Below are positions 15,987 to 25,451 of a DNA stretch of 42,326 bases, piece after piece. Both the position numbers and the translations under genes were made by a program. The notes below the pieces were generated by a model. It was not told where the DNA came from. It made no database searches and was given only the letters and a program-made list of their open reading frames with translations. How positions within the stretch are numbered: the stretch's first letter is position 1; each line of letters starts with the position of its first letter. The stretch covers positions 1 to 42,326 of the forward strand of contig CACLVZ010000006.1 in the NCBI GenBank assembly GCA_902610515.1, read 5' to 3'. This DNA comes from an uncultured Pelagibacteraceae bacterium. Its GTDB lineage: Bacteria; Pseudomonadota; Alphaproteobacteria; Pelagibacterales; Pelagibacteraceae.

Positions 15987-17235
15987 ATGAAGCTGTATCT
16001 ATTCTAGATGAGTGCTCTCTTCTCATTTTCCAATCGTTACTTATACCAGCTTGAGCTATACTGATTGCGTTTCGACCATATTTTGCATTTGTAAAATCGA
16101 TTGCTCTCATTAATGGTTGAGACTTATTCTCTAAAATTGGTGCTAATAAATTTAGCTCTTTTTCAGAAGCGTCTCTAAGCTTCGATAAAATGACTCCAGC
16201 TTTTTGGTAGAAATAACCATATTTATAAATCTTTCCTAGTCCGCTAATCGCAGTTTTTACAAGTTCAATGCTGTTATTAGTTGCCACCGGCAATTCAATA
16301 GTAATAGAATTTGAATAGTATTTTCTATTTTTATCAAATGGACTTGTTCTTATAAATATAGTGACGGCTCTCGTAGTTTGTTTATCTGTTCTTATTTTTT
16401 CTGCCGCATTTAAACAATGAGTAGTTATAGACTCTTTTAATTTATCTAAACTCTCAACTTTTTTTCCAAACGATCTTGATACACAACAACTTTTTCTTCT
16501 TGTTTCCTCGGTTTCTAAATCTATACAGGAAATTCCTCTTAACTCCATTACTGTTTTCGCACCTAATACATTAGTACTTTTCTTAACCCATGTGTTTGAA
16601 ATGTTTTTTAGTTTATAAGCATTGTCTATTCCATTTTTGATATATAGCTTTGATAACTGTCTTCCAACTCCCCATACATCTGCAATATTAAAATCTTTTA
16701 GTATATTATCAATATTTTCTTTTAGAAATATCACTCCTGCTTTATTTTTTTTGGCAATGTGATTTGCAACTTTGCTTAAAGTTTTTGTATTCGAAATTCC
16801 TACACTTGTTGGTATTCCTGTCCATTTTAAAACTCTTTCTCTTATTTGTTTTCCATATTCTTCAACTTGTTCATCTTTTATATGTGATAAATCTAAAAAT
16901 GCTTCGTCTATAGAATAGATTTCAATTTTATCAGTAAAACCTTTTAAAACTTTCATCACTCGTCTAGAAAGGTCCCCATATAATGCATAGTTTGAAGAAA
17001 ATATTTGAACATTGTTCTTTTTAACTAAATCTTTAACTTTAAAATATGGTTCTCCCATTCTTATTCCAAGTTTTTTTGCTTCAGTAGATCTTGATATTAC
17101 ACATCCATCATTATTAGATAGCACTACAACTGGTACATTTTGTATTTTAGGATTAAATAATCTTTCGCAGGAAACATAAAATGAATTACAGTCAATTAAT
17201 GCAACTTTTTTTCTACTGCTGTTTGTGTATGACAT
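15958..17235 (-). CDS. umuC: DNA polymerase V catalytic subunit UmuC
   Basis: A 425-residue Y-family translesion polymerase. The N-terminal metal site [19 protein letters not shown] (D15) and the second catalytic motif [11 protein letters not shown] (D110, E111) are intact; [18 protein letters not shown] and the little-finger region with [10 protein letters not shown] are also typical of UmuC rather than DinB. Length is normal. Its start overlaps the end of umuD by 23 bp, giving a umuDC operon. It should copy damaged DNA after activation by cleaved UmuD with RecA, a mutagenic SOS function. The last codons carry a promoter-like sequence for the downstream symporter. Confidence 0.96.
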   Translation of the reverse strand: MSYTNSSRKKVALIDCNSFYVSCERLFNPKIQNVPVVVLSNNDGCVISRSTEAKKLGIRMGEPYFKVKDLVKKNNVQIFSSNYALYGDLSRRVMKVLKGFTDKIEIYSIDEAFLDLSHIKDEQVEEYGKQIRERVLKWTGIPTSVGISNTKTLSKVANHIAKKNKAGVIFLKENIDNILKDFNIADVWGVGRQLSKLYIKNGIDNAYKLKNISNTWVKKSTNVLGAKTVMELRGISCIDLETEETRRKSCCVSRSFGKKVESLDKLKESITTHCLNAAEKIRTDKQTTRAVTIFIRTSPFDKNRKYYSNSITIELPVATNNSIELVKTAISGLGKIYKYGYFYQKAGVILSKLRDASEKELNLLAPILENKSQPLMRAIDFTNAKYGRNAISIAQAGISNDWKMRREHSSRIDTASFDFLPKINI

Positions 17236-17608
17236 ATGTTACTACTCCCCAAATTATTATTTCTGGATTATCTGTTAAATTAATTCGATCTGATGTATTT
17301 TTTGAACCTGATGTTAAGTAGTTGTTGCCCTTACTTTTAACCAGAGTTTTGACTACAAGTTCTTCGTTGATATTTGCTATAACAGTGGAGAAATTTTTTG
17401 GATTTAAACTTTTATCTACTATTAATAGATCTCCATCATATATGCCCACATTAGTCATAGATTTACCTTGTACTCTAATGATGAAAGTAGCTGGTGCATT
17501 TGTTATGAGATGAGAGTTTAGATCTATATCGTCCTCAATATAATCTGTTGCCGGAGAAGGAAAACCAGCTCCCACTTTATGTAAATAATAAGGTATCGTT
17601 AACTTCAT
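17213..17608 (-). CDS. umuD: UmuD, self-cleaving SOS accessory protein of Pol V
   Basis: A 131-residue S24-family protein. The self-cleavage site is [12 protein letters not shown] (A14-G15; E. coli has CGFPSPAADYVE). The catalytic dyad is Ser50 in [11 protein letters not shown] and Lys87 in LVVKTLV. Lacking a DNA-binding domain, it is UmuD rather than LexA. RecA filaments trigger cleavage to UmuD', which pairs with UmuC. The gene heads the umuDC operon and has a textbook SOS control region directly upstream: promoter -10 next to a GTTC-N7-GTTC operator that ends 4 bp before the ATG. Confidence 0.96.
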   Translation of the reverse strand: MKLTIPYYLHKVGAGFPSPATDYIEDDIDLNSHLITNAPATFIIRVQGKSMTNVGIYDGDLLIVDKSLNPKNFSTVIANINEELVVKTLVKSKGNNYLTSGSKNTSDRINLTDNPEIIIWGVVTYVIHKQQ

Positions 17609-17612
17609 AAAT

Positions 17613-17627
17613 GTTCTTGTTTTGTTC
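17613..17627. promoter_or_regulatory. LexA (SOS) operator, GTTC-N7-GTTC
   Basis: GTTCTTGTTTTGTTC is a perfect match to the alphaproteobacterial LexA box (GTTC-N7-GTTC, a direct repeat, unlike the palindromic E. coli box). It lies between the -10 box and the start codon of umuD, overlapping the expected transcription start, where bound LexA would block polymerase. Confidence 0.85.
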
Positions 17628-17657
17628 TTTATAGCTGATAAACTGCCTTTCAGTCAA
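17628..17657 (-). promoter_or_regulatory. umuDC promoter
   Basis: On the minus strand TTGACT (17652-17657), an 18-bp spacer and TATAAA (17628-17633) form a strong sigma-70-type promoter. The -10 box directly abuts the LexA-type operator. Transcription should start around 17620, leaving a leader of only about a dozen bases before umuD. The hexamers and spacing are almost the same as in the candidate symporter promoter at 15957-15986. Confidence 0.75.
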
Positions 17658-17732
17658 CCCCTTTTCAAAAGATTGTTAAAGTGGGTCAAATTGCAAATCG
17701 AAAAAAAGAGAGAGATTAGATATTAACACAAA

Positions 17733-18503
17733 GTGATTAAAAAAATATTTTCAATATTATTAGTATTACTTGTAACAACAAGTGCTCAAGCAGCATCTAA
17801 ACTAGACTCAATCAAAAAAAGTGGTGAGCTAAGAGTTGGTACGACAGGAGACTGGGATCCAATGTCAATGAAAGATCCAAAAACAAACAAGTACAAAGGA
17901 TTTGATATTGATGTGATGAATGAACTTGCTAAAGATTTGGGCGTAAAAGTTAAATTTGTGCCTGCAGAATGGAAAACTATTGTTGCAGGAATAACAGCTG
18001 ATAGATACGATATATCAACAAGTGTAACCAAAACTCCAAAAAGAGCAGAAGTAGCTGGATTTACCGCTACGTATTACAAGTATGCAACAGTCCCACTTGT
18101 TTTAAAAAAGAATTTAAAAAAGTTCTCAACTTGGGAGTCTTTAAACAATAGTAGTGTTATTATAGCCACAACGTTAGGTACATCTCAGGAAGAAAAAGCA
18201 AAGGAATTTTTTCCAAAATCAAAACTTCAATCAGTTGAAGCTCCTGCAAGAGATTTCCAAGAAGTTTTAGCAGGTAGAGCTGATGGAAATATTACAAGCT
18301 CAACAGAAGCAAACAAACTAGTTATTAAATATCCCCAATTAGCTATAGTTCCTGATGGAGGAAAAAATCCAGCATTTTTAGCTATGATGGTTCCAAAGGG
18401 TGATAAGGTATGGAATGATTACGTTAGCAATTGGATTATGAAAAAACAATCATCTGGATTTTTTAAAACTTTACTGGCAAAGTACGATCTAAAAAGCTTA
18501 TAA
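17733..18503 (+). CDS. ABC transporter substrate-binding protein, amino-acid type (SBP family 3)
   Basis: A 256-residue periplasmic solute-binding protein. It begins with GTG at 17733; later in-frame ATGs would remove the signal peptide ([16 protein letters not shown], cleavage after about residue 20). The mature protein opens [25 protein letters not shown], then [15 protein letters not shown], typical of family 3 binding proteins; it also resembles the cyclohexadienyl dehydratase (PheC) branch of that fold. The next gene is a matching permease, so transport is the likelier role. The ligand is unknown; polar amino acids are usual for the family. It is divergent from umuD across 124 bp, the largest intergenic gap in the window; no convincing promoter is seen on this strand. 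Confidence 0.88.
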   Translation: MIKKIFSILLVLLVTTSAQAASKLDSIKKSGELRVGTTGDWDPMSMKDPKTNKYKGFDIDVMNELAKDLGVKVKFVPAEWKTIVAGITADRYDISTSVTKTPKRAEVAGFTATYYKYATVPLVLKKNLKKFSTWESLNNSSVIIATTLGTSQEEKAKEFFPKSKLQSVEAPARDFQEVLAGRADGNITSSTEANKLVIKYPQLAIVPDGGKNPAFLAMMVPKGDKVWNDYVSNWIMKKQSSGFFKTLLAKYDLKSL

Positions 18504-18544
18504 TTTAAGTTTCAATACCTCCCATTTACAAATATAGTCAGTTA

Positions 18545-19279
18545 GTGAAATTTTTAAAAATAATTTCTATTCTATTTTTGCTTCAAGGATGTAGTTCTAA
18601 CTATGAATGGGGTTGGTACATTTTAAGTCCAGATAATATAGATGGTTTAACTAATCTTAAATTTTTAATTAGTGGAATTACAACTACGATTTATATTTCA
18701 ATAGTTTCAATAATTCTAGCTATGATTATCGGTTTGATAGTTGCTTTACCTTCATTGTCAAATAATAAATTCTTAACTTATTTTAACATAACATACGTAG
18801 AAATTGTTAGAGCCATCCCTTTATTAGTTTTAATTCTTTGGATTTATTATGGCCTTCCAATCATGATTGGAGTAAGTTTCTCGCCATTCGTATCTGGAAT
18901 AATAGCCTTGACTATTAGTGAGAGTGCGTTTCAAGCAGAAATTTTTAGAGCGGGAATTAATTCAATTTCAAAAGGTCAGCATGAAGTATCTGAGTCACTT
19001 GGAATGGATTTTTGGAGAAAAATGAGATTGGTAATTCTTCCACAAGCAATTAAAGTTGTGTTGCCTGCAATGGGAAACCAATTTGTTTACGTTTTAAAAA
19101 TGTCCTCTCTAGTATCAATTATAGGGATAGGAGATTTAACAAGAAAAGCTAATGAACTAGTCACCACTACCTATAGGCCTTTAGAAATTTATACTTTTTT
19201 AATTCTAGAGTACCTGGTGCTAATTTTAGTTGTGTCTTATTTTGTAAGAAAATTAGAGAATAGACTAGAATACAAATAA
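18545..19279 (+). CDS. Amino-acid-type ABC transporter permease with lipobox-like N-terminus
   Basis: A 244-residue inner-membrane permease of the HisM/GlnP type, starting with GTG at 18545. The coupling (EAA) region is plain: EIFRAGINSISKGQHEVSESLG (about 138-159), then LVILPQAIKVVLPAMGNQF. There are about five transmembrane segments in the permease core. The N-terminus (FLKIISILFLLQGCSSNYEW) looks like a lipoprotein signal with Cys16 after LLQG, which is unusual for a permease. It lies 41 bp behind the binding-protein gene and probably forms one transporter with it. No ATP-binding subunit is encoded nearby, so that part must come from elsewhere. Its end overlaps the MATE gene by 15 bp. Confidence 0.9.
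   Translation: MKFLKIISILFLLQGCSSNYEWGWYILSPDNIDGLTNLKFLISGITTTIYISIVSIILAMIIGLIVALPSLSNNKFLTYFNITYVEIVRAIPLLVLILWIYYGLPIMIGVSFSPFVSGIIALTISESAFQAEIFRAGINSISKGQHEVSESLGMDFWRKMRLVILPQAIKVVLPAMGNQFVYVLKMSSLVSIIGIGDLTRKANELVTTTYRPLEIYTFLILEYLVLILVVSYFVRKLENRLEYK
19220..19256. repeat. Imperfect inverted repeat near the permease 3' end
   Basis: Outer arms CTAATTTT (19220-19227) and AAAATTAG (19249-19256) are perfect over 8 bp, with an inner CTTA/TAAG stem (19236-19239 and 19245-19248). It lies in the last codons of the permease, close to the convergent MATE gene end. The arms are very AT-rich, so chance is a strong alternative. Confidence 0.3.
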
Positions 19280-20626
19280 TTTTTTAAAAGAAATCCTAAA
19301 TACTCTCTTTAAAAAGAATGGTACAAAAGTTAATACAACTAATCCCATCATCCAATTTGTTACTAAAATTGTATAAAAAATATCTTGATACTCACCATTT
19401 CTAATATTTATGACATACCATAGTGACATAAACGGAATTAACGTTAGTCTAAGAATTGTCATGTACAAACTAAAAATTGGTCTTTTGAGTGCCTGGAATA
19501 AAGCAGAGGTAATAAAGAAGACGGGATACACAGGCCCAATTAAAGCTGCTACCTGTAAGTAAAGTGCTCCTCTCCGGATTACTTCTAAATCATTAGTAAA
19601 AAAAGAGATTATGATTTCTGAAGTTAGATAAACAAATATACCTGCTAATACCATAAATCCTGAACCAAACATCAGAGCTTTTCCATATACTTCTTTTACT
19701 CTAAAATACATTTTTGCTCCAAAATTTTGTCCTGCAATCGATAAAACGGCTGTATTTAAACCTATGACTGGTAACAATAAAACTTGTTCTATTCTTACAG
19801 CAGTACCATATCCCGCTGTAGCTAAATCTCCAAACTGACCAACAAAATAGAAAATATTGAATACTCCAAACATTATCATCAACATAGTAAACATTATTGG
19901 CACTGATTGTTTGAAGAGCAAGCTTAAGTACTCTATTTTTGGTTTAAAACATTCTAGATAAAGGAATTTTTTTAATTTACAGCAATAAACTTTATTAGCT
20001 AAATATATTAAACCAATACACTGAGAAACTAGCGTAGCGATAGCTAAACCAGCAATTCCAAATGCTGGTATAAATCCATAACCAAAAATAAATAATGGAT
20101 TTAAAAAAATATTTAAAAAAAAGGTAAAAATTAAAACATTTCTATAACTTTTTGTATCACCTTGGGCATTTAAAGTTCCGTTTAAAGATAGTTGAACTAA
20201 TACAATGATAGCTCCAAAAAAAATTATATCTAAATATTTACGTGTTAAGATTATACTTTCTTCAGTAGAACCCATAATTCTCAAGAGTTCATCAGAAAAA
20301 TTTAAGCCAAATAAAGTTACGAAAATTGAAATTACGATTGCTAATACAATTGATTGAGCAACGTACATTGAGGCCTTCCTATCCTCTTTGGCTCCAATTG
20401 AATTACTGATTAAAGCTGTAGTTCCTGCTCCAATACCGACTGCAACAGCTATTGCTATGAAGTATATTGGCCATGATTTTGCAATCGCGGCTAACGCTTC
20501 TGGTGAAATTCTACCTGCAAAATAAGTATCGACTAGATTATAAAAAGTTTGAAAAAGGGATCCTGTGCTTGCAGGTATGGTCACTTTTCTTAAAAGTTGC
20601 CAAATTGAACCTTTAGTCAAATCCAT
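19265..20626 (-). CDS. MATE-family efflux transporter
   Basis: A 453-residue membrane protein with about 12 hydrophobic segments arranged as two MatE halves. The first opens with IPASTGSLFQTFYNLVDTYFAGRISPEALAA, a strong MATE signature; the second has VPIMFTMLMIMFGVFNIFYFVGQFGDLATAGYGTAVRIEQ. Such proteins export drugs or metabolites using sodium or protons; the substrate cannot be told. It is the last gene of the gatCAB-methyltransferase-trhO unit, two bases behind trhO, and its 3' end overlaps the convergent ABC permease. Confidence 0.92.
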   Translation of the reverse strand: MDLTKGSIWQLLRKVTIPASTGSLFQTFYNLVDTYFAGRISPEALAAIAKSWPIYFIAIAVAVGIGAGTTALISNSIGAKEDRKASMYVAQSIVLAIVISIFVTLFGLNFSDELLRIMGSTEESIILTRKYLDIIFFGAIIVLVQLSLNGTLNAQGDTKSYRNVLIFTFFLNIFLNPLFIFGYGFIPAFGIAGLAIATLVSQCIGLIYLANKVYCCKLKKFLYLECFKPKIEYLSLLFKQSVPIMFTMLMIMFGVFNIFYFVGQFGDLATAGYGTAVRIEQVLLLPVIGLNTAVLSIAGQNFGAKMYFRVKEVYGKALMFGSGFMVLAGIFVYLTSEIIISFFTNDLEVIRRGALYLQVAALIGPVYPVFFITSALFQALKRPIFSLYMTILRLTLIPFMSLWYVINIRNGEYQDIFYTILVTNWMMGLVVLTFVPFFLKRVFRISFKKLFVF

Positions 20627-20628
20627 AA

Positions 20629-21534
20629 TTAATATTCCTTTTGAAATTTATGCTTTCTTCCAGCTCTTTTAGCAAGATTAATTTGATTTTGCCTCATGCG
20701 AAATCTTGTTTTTTGTGAATTTGAGAGTGTGTCATAACACCTTGGGCACGAGACCCCCTCTTCAAATTTATAAGATTTTTTATCTTTTATTGAAAAAGTC
20801 ATTCGACATCCGCTGCATACAGAGTAAGTTCCATGTTTTAATTTGTGTTTAAGAGATACTCTATTATCAAAAACAAAACATTCTCCTTTCCATAGACTGT
20901 CTTTCCTCTCAGTTTTTTTTAAATAATTAAGTATTCCGCCTTTTAATTGAAAAACATTTTTAAAACCTTTTCTTTTTAAAAATATGGAAGCCTTTTCACA
21001 TCTAATTCCTCCAGTACAGAACATTGCTACAGGTTTGGCTTTATCGACTTTTTTTAGATATTTTGGAAAATCTCTAAAATTTTGAATATTTGGATTTATA
21101 GAATTTTTAAAGGTACCCACATCATATTCAAATGGTTTTCTAGCATCTATAACTAAAGTTTCTTTATTTGAAATAAGTTTATTCCATGACTTTCCAGAAA
21201 CATACCTATTAAGTTTTTTATTCTTTGAGTTTATTTTTAAACCCAATGGAACAACTTCATTTTTGATTTTTATTTTACCTTTGTGGAATGGTTGAAAAAG
21301 ACTCTTAGAAATATTCTTACTATCAAAATCCTTCAACCGAAACTGTCTTTTTATAATCCTAATTATTTTGCTTATATCATCTTTTTTGCCTGCAATTGTT
21401 CCATTTATACCCTCTGCCGATAAAATTATTGTGCCCCTCACATTGTTTTTTAAAATTTCTTTTTGAAATAAAGATTTATATTTTTTCAAAAATTTAATCT
21501 TTTTAAATTTATAAAAACCAAAAACTATATTCAT
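20629..21534 (-). CDS. trhO: tRNA uridine(34) hydroxylase TrhO (rhodanese-like)
   Basis: A 301-residue protein of the YceA/TrhO family. The N-terminal acylphosphatase-like part has RGTIILSAEGINGTIAGK (about 33-50); a rhodanese domain (about 123-215) carries LVIDARKPFEYDVGTFKNSINP and the active-site loop AMFCTGGIRCEKAS. The C-terminal region has WKGECFVFDNRVS and paired Cys motifs (CSGC, CPRC) that may hold zinc. In studied bacteria TrhO makes 5-hydroxyuridine at the wobble position of tRNAs, using prephenate-derived chemistry. Its start overlaps the upstream methyltransferase stop (TAATG). Confidence 0.93.
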   Translation of the reverse strand: MNIVFGFYKFKKIKFLKKYKSLFQKEILKNNVRGTIILSAEGINGTIAGKKDDISKIIRIIKRQFRLKDFDSKNISKSLFQPFHKGKIKIKNEVVPLGLKINSKNKKLNRYVSGKSWNKLISNKETLVIDARKPFEYDVGTFKNSINPNIQNFRDFPKYLKKVDKAKPVAMFCTGGIRCEKASIFLKRKGFKNVFQLKGGILNYLKKTERKDSLWKGECFVFDNRVSLKHKLKHGTYSVCSGCRMTFSIKDKKSYKFEEGVSCPRCYDTLSNSQKTRFRMRQNQINLAKRAGRKHKFQKEY

Positions 21535-22187
21535 TATTTTTTAATACAAATTGTAAGTCCATCACCTATTGGAATAATATTCTTTACAACTCTACTATCT
21601 TTCTTAACGTGTATATTGAATTCCCTTATTATATTTGTAAATTTATCATTTTTCGTTTCATCTATTACCTCTCCGTGCCATAAAACATTATCTATGACTA
21701 TTAACCCTTTTTTATCAATAAGTTCTAAACATGACTCGTAATAATTAAGATAATTTTCTTTATCAGCATCTATAAAAATTAAATCAAATCTTTGACTTGA
21801 ATCTTTCAATTCATTTAGGCTTTCAGTAGCGGGTTTTATAATTTGCTTTATTTTTTTTTCATTCGCTTTTTCATAGAATGATTGTGCTTTCATACTGAAT
21901 TCAGGACTTTTATCTAAGCTAATTAGAAGACCATCAGATGGAAGAGCTAAGGCCATTGATAAAGCACTAAAACCTGTGAAACTTCCTATTTCTAAAATCT
22001 TTTTAACATTAGAGATTTTAATTATTGTTTGTAGAAATTGTGCTTGAGAAACTGAAATTTGTAATCTCTGTTGATCACCAAGACTTATATTATATTGAAT
22101 TATATCTTTCTGAACTTCAGTCAAAGACTCTGAATGATCAATAATGTATTTTTCAAGATTTTCAGTTAAATCTAATTTTTTAGGCAT
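21534..22187 (-). CDS. SAM-dependent O-methyltransferase (family 3, caffeoyl-CoA-type)
   Basis: A 217-residue class I methyltransferase. The SAM-binding motif KKILEIGSFTGFSALSMALALP (about residues 61-82) and the metal/catalytic segment RFDLIFIDADKENYLNYYE (about 133-151), followed by GLIVIDNVLWHGEV, are those of the catechol/caffeoyl-CoA O-methyltransferase family. Bacterial relatives next to trhO-type genes include tRNA wobble-hydroxyuridine methyltransferases (TrmR-like), and adjacency to trhO here makes a tRNA 5-methoxyuridine role attractive. That is an inference from neighbourhood; small-molecule substrates are also possible. The gene starts 2 bp after gatB ends. Confidence 0.85.
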   Translation of the reverse strand: MPKKLDLTENLEKYIIDHSESLTEVQKDIIQYNISLGDQQRLQISVSQAQFLQTIIKISNVKKILEIGSFTGFSALSMALALPSDGLLISLDKSPEFSMKAQSFYEKANEKKIKQIIKPATESLNELKDSSQRFDLIFIDADKENYLNYYESCLELIDKKGLIVIDNVLWHGEVIDETKNDKFTNIIREFNIHVKKDSRVVKNIIPIGDGLTICIKK

Positions 22188-22189
22188 AA

Positions 22190-23659
22190 TTAGCCTTTTA
22201 AAAGCTTTTTTAGAATTTCATTTGTCAATTGAGGGTTTGCTTTCCCACCAGATAATTTCATAACTTGTCCAACAAAAAAACCAAATAATTTTTCTTTTCC
22301 AGCTTTATATTGATCAACTTTATCTTTATTTTTTGATAGTATTTCATTAATCATTTTTTCTAATTCTTTAGGATCGCTTTGTTGTTTCATACCTTTTGAC
22401 TCTATAATTTTTTTTGGATTATCACCGCTTTCAACCATAATTTCGAAAACTTCTTTTGCTATTCTTCCTGAAATCTCTCCAGATTTAATTGATTGTACTA
22501 GCTCAGCAAAATTCTTTGCAGAAATTGGTGAATTAGAAATATTAAGTCCTTTATTGTTTAGCATTGCAAATAAATCACCCATCATCAATGTAGCTGCAAG
22601 TTTTTTGTCAGATAATTTTGCAACTTCCTCATAATAGTCAGAGATTTCTTTTTCAGAAACTAATACGTTTGCTTCATATGAGTTAAGCCCATATTCTTGA
22701 ATAAATCTCTCCTTCTTATTGTCTGGCAACTCAGGCAAAGATTTTTTTAAATCATCAATTAACTTTTGTTCAAGTTTTAATGGTAAAAGATCAGGATCAG
22801 GAAAATATCTATAGTCGTGAGCATCTTCTTTTGATCTCATTGATCTTGTTTCATTTTTTTTCGTATCAAACAATCTTGTTTCTTGATCTATTTGTTTTCC
22901 TTCCTCTAGCAACTCAACCTGCCTATTAGCCTCATATTCTATCGACATTTGCATAAATTTAATTGAATTAACATTTTTGATTTCACATCTTGTACCAAAT
23001 TTTTTATCACCCACCCTTCTTACTGATACGTTTACATCTGCTCTTAATGAGCCTTCTTGCATATTGCCATCACATGTGCCCAAGTATCTCATAATGCTTC
23101 TTAATTTTTTTATGTAAGCATTTACTTCATCGGGCGAGCGAAGGTCAGGTTTACTAACGATTTCCATTAAAGCAATCCCAGAACGATTTAAATCAACATA
23201 AGTACTTGAGGGATCCATATCATGGATACTTTTTCCTGCGTCTTGTTCCAAATGAAGTCTTTCAATACCTATTTCTTTTGAACCATAAGGCATATCTAAT
23301 AAAACCTTTCCTTCACCAACAATTGGATTTTTATATTGGGAGATCTGATAGCCCTGCGGAAGATCTGCATAAAAATAATTTTTTCTATCAAAAACCGAAT
23401 AATTATTTATTTTTGCATTTAAACCTAAGCCTGTTCTTACAGCTTGTTTCACACACTCCTCATTGATAACCGGTAGCATTCCGGGAAAAGCAGAGTCAAT
23501 TAAACTTACTTGTTTATTAGGATCAGCTCCAAATTTAGTTGAGGAGCCTGAAAAAAGTTTTGAATTAGAAAGGACTTGAGCATGAACTTCTAAACCTATA
23601 ACTACTTCGTACTTACCTTTCTCACCATTAATAAAATAATCAAATTTCTCTTTGCTCAT
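22190..23659 (-). CDS. gatB: Asp-tRNA(Asn)/Glu-tRNA(Gln) amidotransferase subunit B
   Basis: A 489-residue subunit that binds the mischarged tRNA and activates its acyl group in the GatCAB complex. The signatures [13 protein letters not shown] near the N-terminus, [20 protein letters not shown] and [11 protein letters not shown] are clear; a GatB/YqeY tail domain covers about the last 140 residues (from about 345). I chose the ATG at 23657-23659, which overlaps the gatA stop as ATGA and has GGTGG just upstream; a GTG three codons earlier is possible. Order gatC-gatA-gatB is retained. The complex provides Gln-tRNA and/or Asn-tRNA in bacteria lacking the direct synthetases. Confidence 0.98.
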   Translation of the reverse strand: MSKEKFDYFINGEKGKYEVVIGLEVHAQVLSNSKLFSGSSTKFGADPNKQVSLIDSAFPGMLPVINEECVKQAVRTGLGLNAKINNYSVFDRKNYFYADLPQGYQISQYKNPIVGEGKVLLDMPYGSKEIGIERLHLEQDAGKSIHDMDPSSTYVDLNRSGIALMEIVSKPDLRSPDEVNAYIKKLRSIMRYLGTCDGNMQEGSLRADVNVSVRRVGDKKFGTRCEIKNVNSIKFMQMSIEYEANRQVELLEEGKQIDQETRLFDTKKNETRSMRSKEDAHDYRYFPDPDLLPLKLEQKLIDDLKKSLPELPDNKKERFIQEYGLNSYEANVLVSEKEISDYYEEVAKLSDKKLAATLMMGDLFAMLNNKGLNISNSPISAKNFAELVQSIKSGEISGRIAKEVFEIMVESGDNPKKIIESKGMKQQSDPKELEKMINEILSKNKDKVDQYKAGKEKLFGFFVGQVMKLSGGKANPQLTNEILKKLLKG

Positions 23660-25113
23660 GACCACCACTTTTTAACTTCATTTTTATAACCACAATTTTT
23701 TTCAAATGCATAACCAATATTAAGAATTTTTTGTTCATCTAAAGCTTTGCCTATCAATTGTAACCCGAGTGGATAACCTTTCTTGTCTAATCCAGCGGGT
23801 AGAGATAAGGCTGGTAATCCAGCTAAATTTACAGGCACAGTAAAAATATCATTTAGATACATTGATACAGGATCATTAGTTTTTTCTCCTATCTTAAATG
23901 CTGAGCTTGGTGTTGAAGGTGTTAAAATAGCATCGACTTTAGTAAAACTGTCATCAAAATCTTTTTTTATTAATTGTCTTACTTTTTGGGCTTTTAAATA
24001 ATAGGCGTCGTAATAACCAGAAGATAAAACATAAGTGCCTATTAATATTCTTCTCTTTACTTCGTCACCAAATCCTTCTGATCTTGTGTTTTCATACATT
24101 TCAATTAAATCTTTTCCTTTTTGTGATCTGTAACCATATCTTACACCATCATATCTTGCTAAATTTGAGGAAGCTTCTGCAGGAGCAACGATATAGTAAG
24201 TAGGCAAAGCATACTTGGTGTGGGGCAATGAAATATCAATTAATTGAGCTCCTAAATTTTTTAATATTTTTTTTCCTTTTTCCCAAAGTTCATCAATTTC
24301 CTTTGGCATATTATCTACTCGATACTCTTTAGGGATACCAATTTTCAATCCTTTGATATTGTCTTTTAAATTTTTTGAGTATATTTCTTTTTTTTTATTA
24401 ATTGAAGTTGAGTCTTTTTCATCAAAACCAGTCATTGCTTCAAGCATTATTGAACAATCATTTACTGTTTTGGTCATTGGTCCTGCTTGATCTAATGAAG
24501 AAGCAAAAGCAACGATACCCCACCTCGAACAAAGACCGTAAGTTGGCTTAAGACCTACAGTGCCAGTAAATGATGCAGGCTGTCTAATAGATCCACCTGT
24601 ATCTGTTCCAATTGTTGCAGGAGTAAGATCAGCCGCCAAAGCAGAAGAAGATCCCCCTGAAGAACCACCTGGAACTAAATGATCTTCGATAGGATTAATA
24701 ACGTTTCCAAAAAAACTTGTCTCATTCGAAGAACCCATGGCAAATTCATCACAATTTAATTTTCCCAGTAAAAAAGCTCCATTGTTCCATAAATTTTTTG
24801 TTACAGTAGACTCATATGAAGGAACAAAATTATTTAAAATATTACTTCCAGCCGTAGTTTTTACATTTTCAGTGCAAAATAAATCTTTTACAGCTAAAGG
24901 TACCCCGCTCAGAAGAAGTTCATTATTTGGTTTATTATCAAATTTTTTTGCATTTTCTAAAGCTTGATCAAATGTTGTAGTTACAAAAGCATTAAGTTTT
25001 TTTGCATTTTCAATGTTCTTTATATAAGCTTGCGTAAGTTCTAATGAGGATATCTTCTTAGACTTTATACTTTCCAAAATTTCACTTAAACTTTGATTAG
25101 TTATATTGCTCAT
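23656..25113 (-). CDS. gatA: Asp-tRNA(Asn)/Glu-tRNA(Gln) amidotransferase subunit A
   Basis: A 485-residue amidase-signature enzyme that releases ammonia from glutamine for the amidotransferase. The Ser-cisSer-Lys triad is intact: K76 in VPLAVKDLF, the cis-Ser in [14 protein letters not shown] (S151), and the nucleophile in [12 protein letters not shown] (S175). Length is normal. Its start shares bases with the gatC stop, and its TGA overlaps the gatB ATG, so the three subunits are translationally coupled and probably made in equal amounts. Confidence 0.98.
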   Translation of the reverse strand: MSNITNQSLSEILESIKSKKISSLELTQAYIKNIENAKKLNAFVTTTFDQALENAKKFDNKPNNELLLSGVPLAVKDLFCTENVKTTAGSNILNNFVPSYESTVTKNLWNNGAFLLGKLNCDEFAMGSSNETSFFGNVINPIEDHLVPGGSSGGSSSALAADLTPATIGTDTGGSIRQPASFTGTVGLKPTYGLCSRWGIVAFASSLDQAGPMTKTVNDCSIMLEAMTGFDEKDSTSINKKKEIYSKNLKDNIKGLKIGIPKEYRVDNMPKEIDELWEKGKKILKNLGAQLIDISLPHTKYALPTYYIVAPAEASSNLARYDGVRYGYRSQKGKDLIEMYENTRSEGFGDEVKRRILIGTYVLSSGYYDAYYLKAQKVRQLIKKDFDDSFTKVDAILTPSTPSSAFKIGEKTNDPVSMYLNDIFTVPVNLAGLPALSLPAGLDKKGYPLGLQLIGKALDEQKILNIGYAFEKNCGYKNEVKKWWS

Positions 25114-25400
25114 TATTCAACCACCTTTGGAACCACAAAAAACTCCTCATTTTTTTTTGGAGAATTTTTAAGAATTTTTTCTCTTATCTTGCCATCACTA
25201 ATTTCGTCTTTCCTTGATCTCAATGACTGGTTTAAAATCGATGTTAATGGTTCAACTTTATCAGTATTCAGTTCATTTAATTGTTCAATAAACTTGAAAA
25301 TTGAGTTTAAATCTTTGGTTAAGCTATCTACTTTAGCTTCATCAACTGAAATTCTAGCTAATTTAGCTACATGTTTAATTTTCTCTTTATCTAAGGACAT
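25113..25400 (-). CDS. gatC: Asp-tRNA(Asn)/Glu-tRNA(Gln) amidotransferase subunit C
   Basis: A 95-residue small subunit that wraps around and stabilises GatA. It begins [41 protein letters not shown], the standard GatC helical region, and ends with the extended segment containing [10 protein letters not shown]. It heads the gatCAB unit and is divergent from ruvX across 51 bp, which must hold the promoters for both directions; no strong hexamer pair is evident. Confidence 0.96.
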   Translation of the reverse strand: MSLDKEKIKHVAKLARISVDEAKVDSLTKDLNSIFKFIEQLNELNTDKVEPLTSILNQSLRSRKDEISDGKIREKILKNSPKKNEEFFVVPKVVE

Positions 25401-25451
25401 TTGTGCAATAAGTTAATTTAAATGTGTTTTATCACAAATTAGGTAAATTTC

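Noticed and set aside
17658-17732. Promoter for the ABC binding-protein gene
   Set aside because: Several TTG- and TA-rich hexamers occur, but none pairs at a 16-18 bp spacing well enough to report.
25093-25416. A 107-codon open frame opposite gatC
   Set aside because: gatC in the other strand has clear family signatures and operon context; the opposite frame is low-complexity Ser/Leu/Phe.
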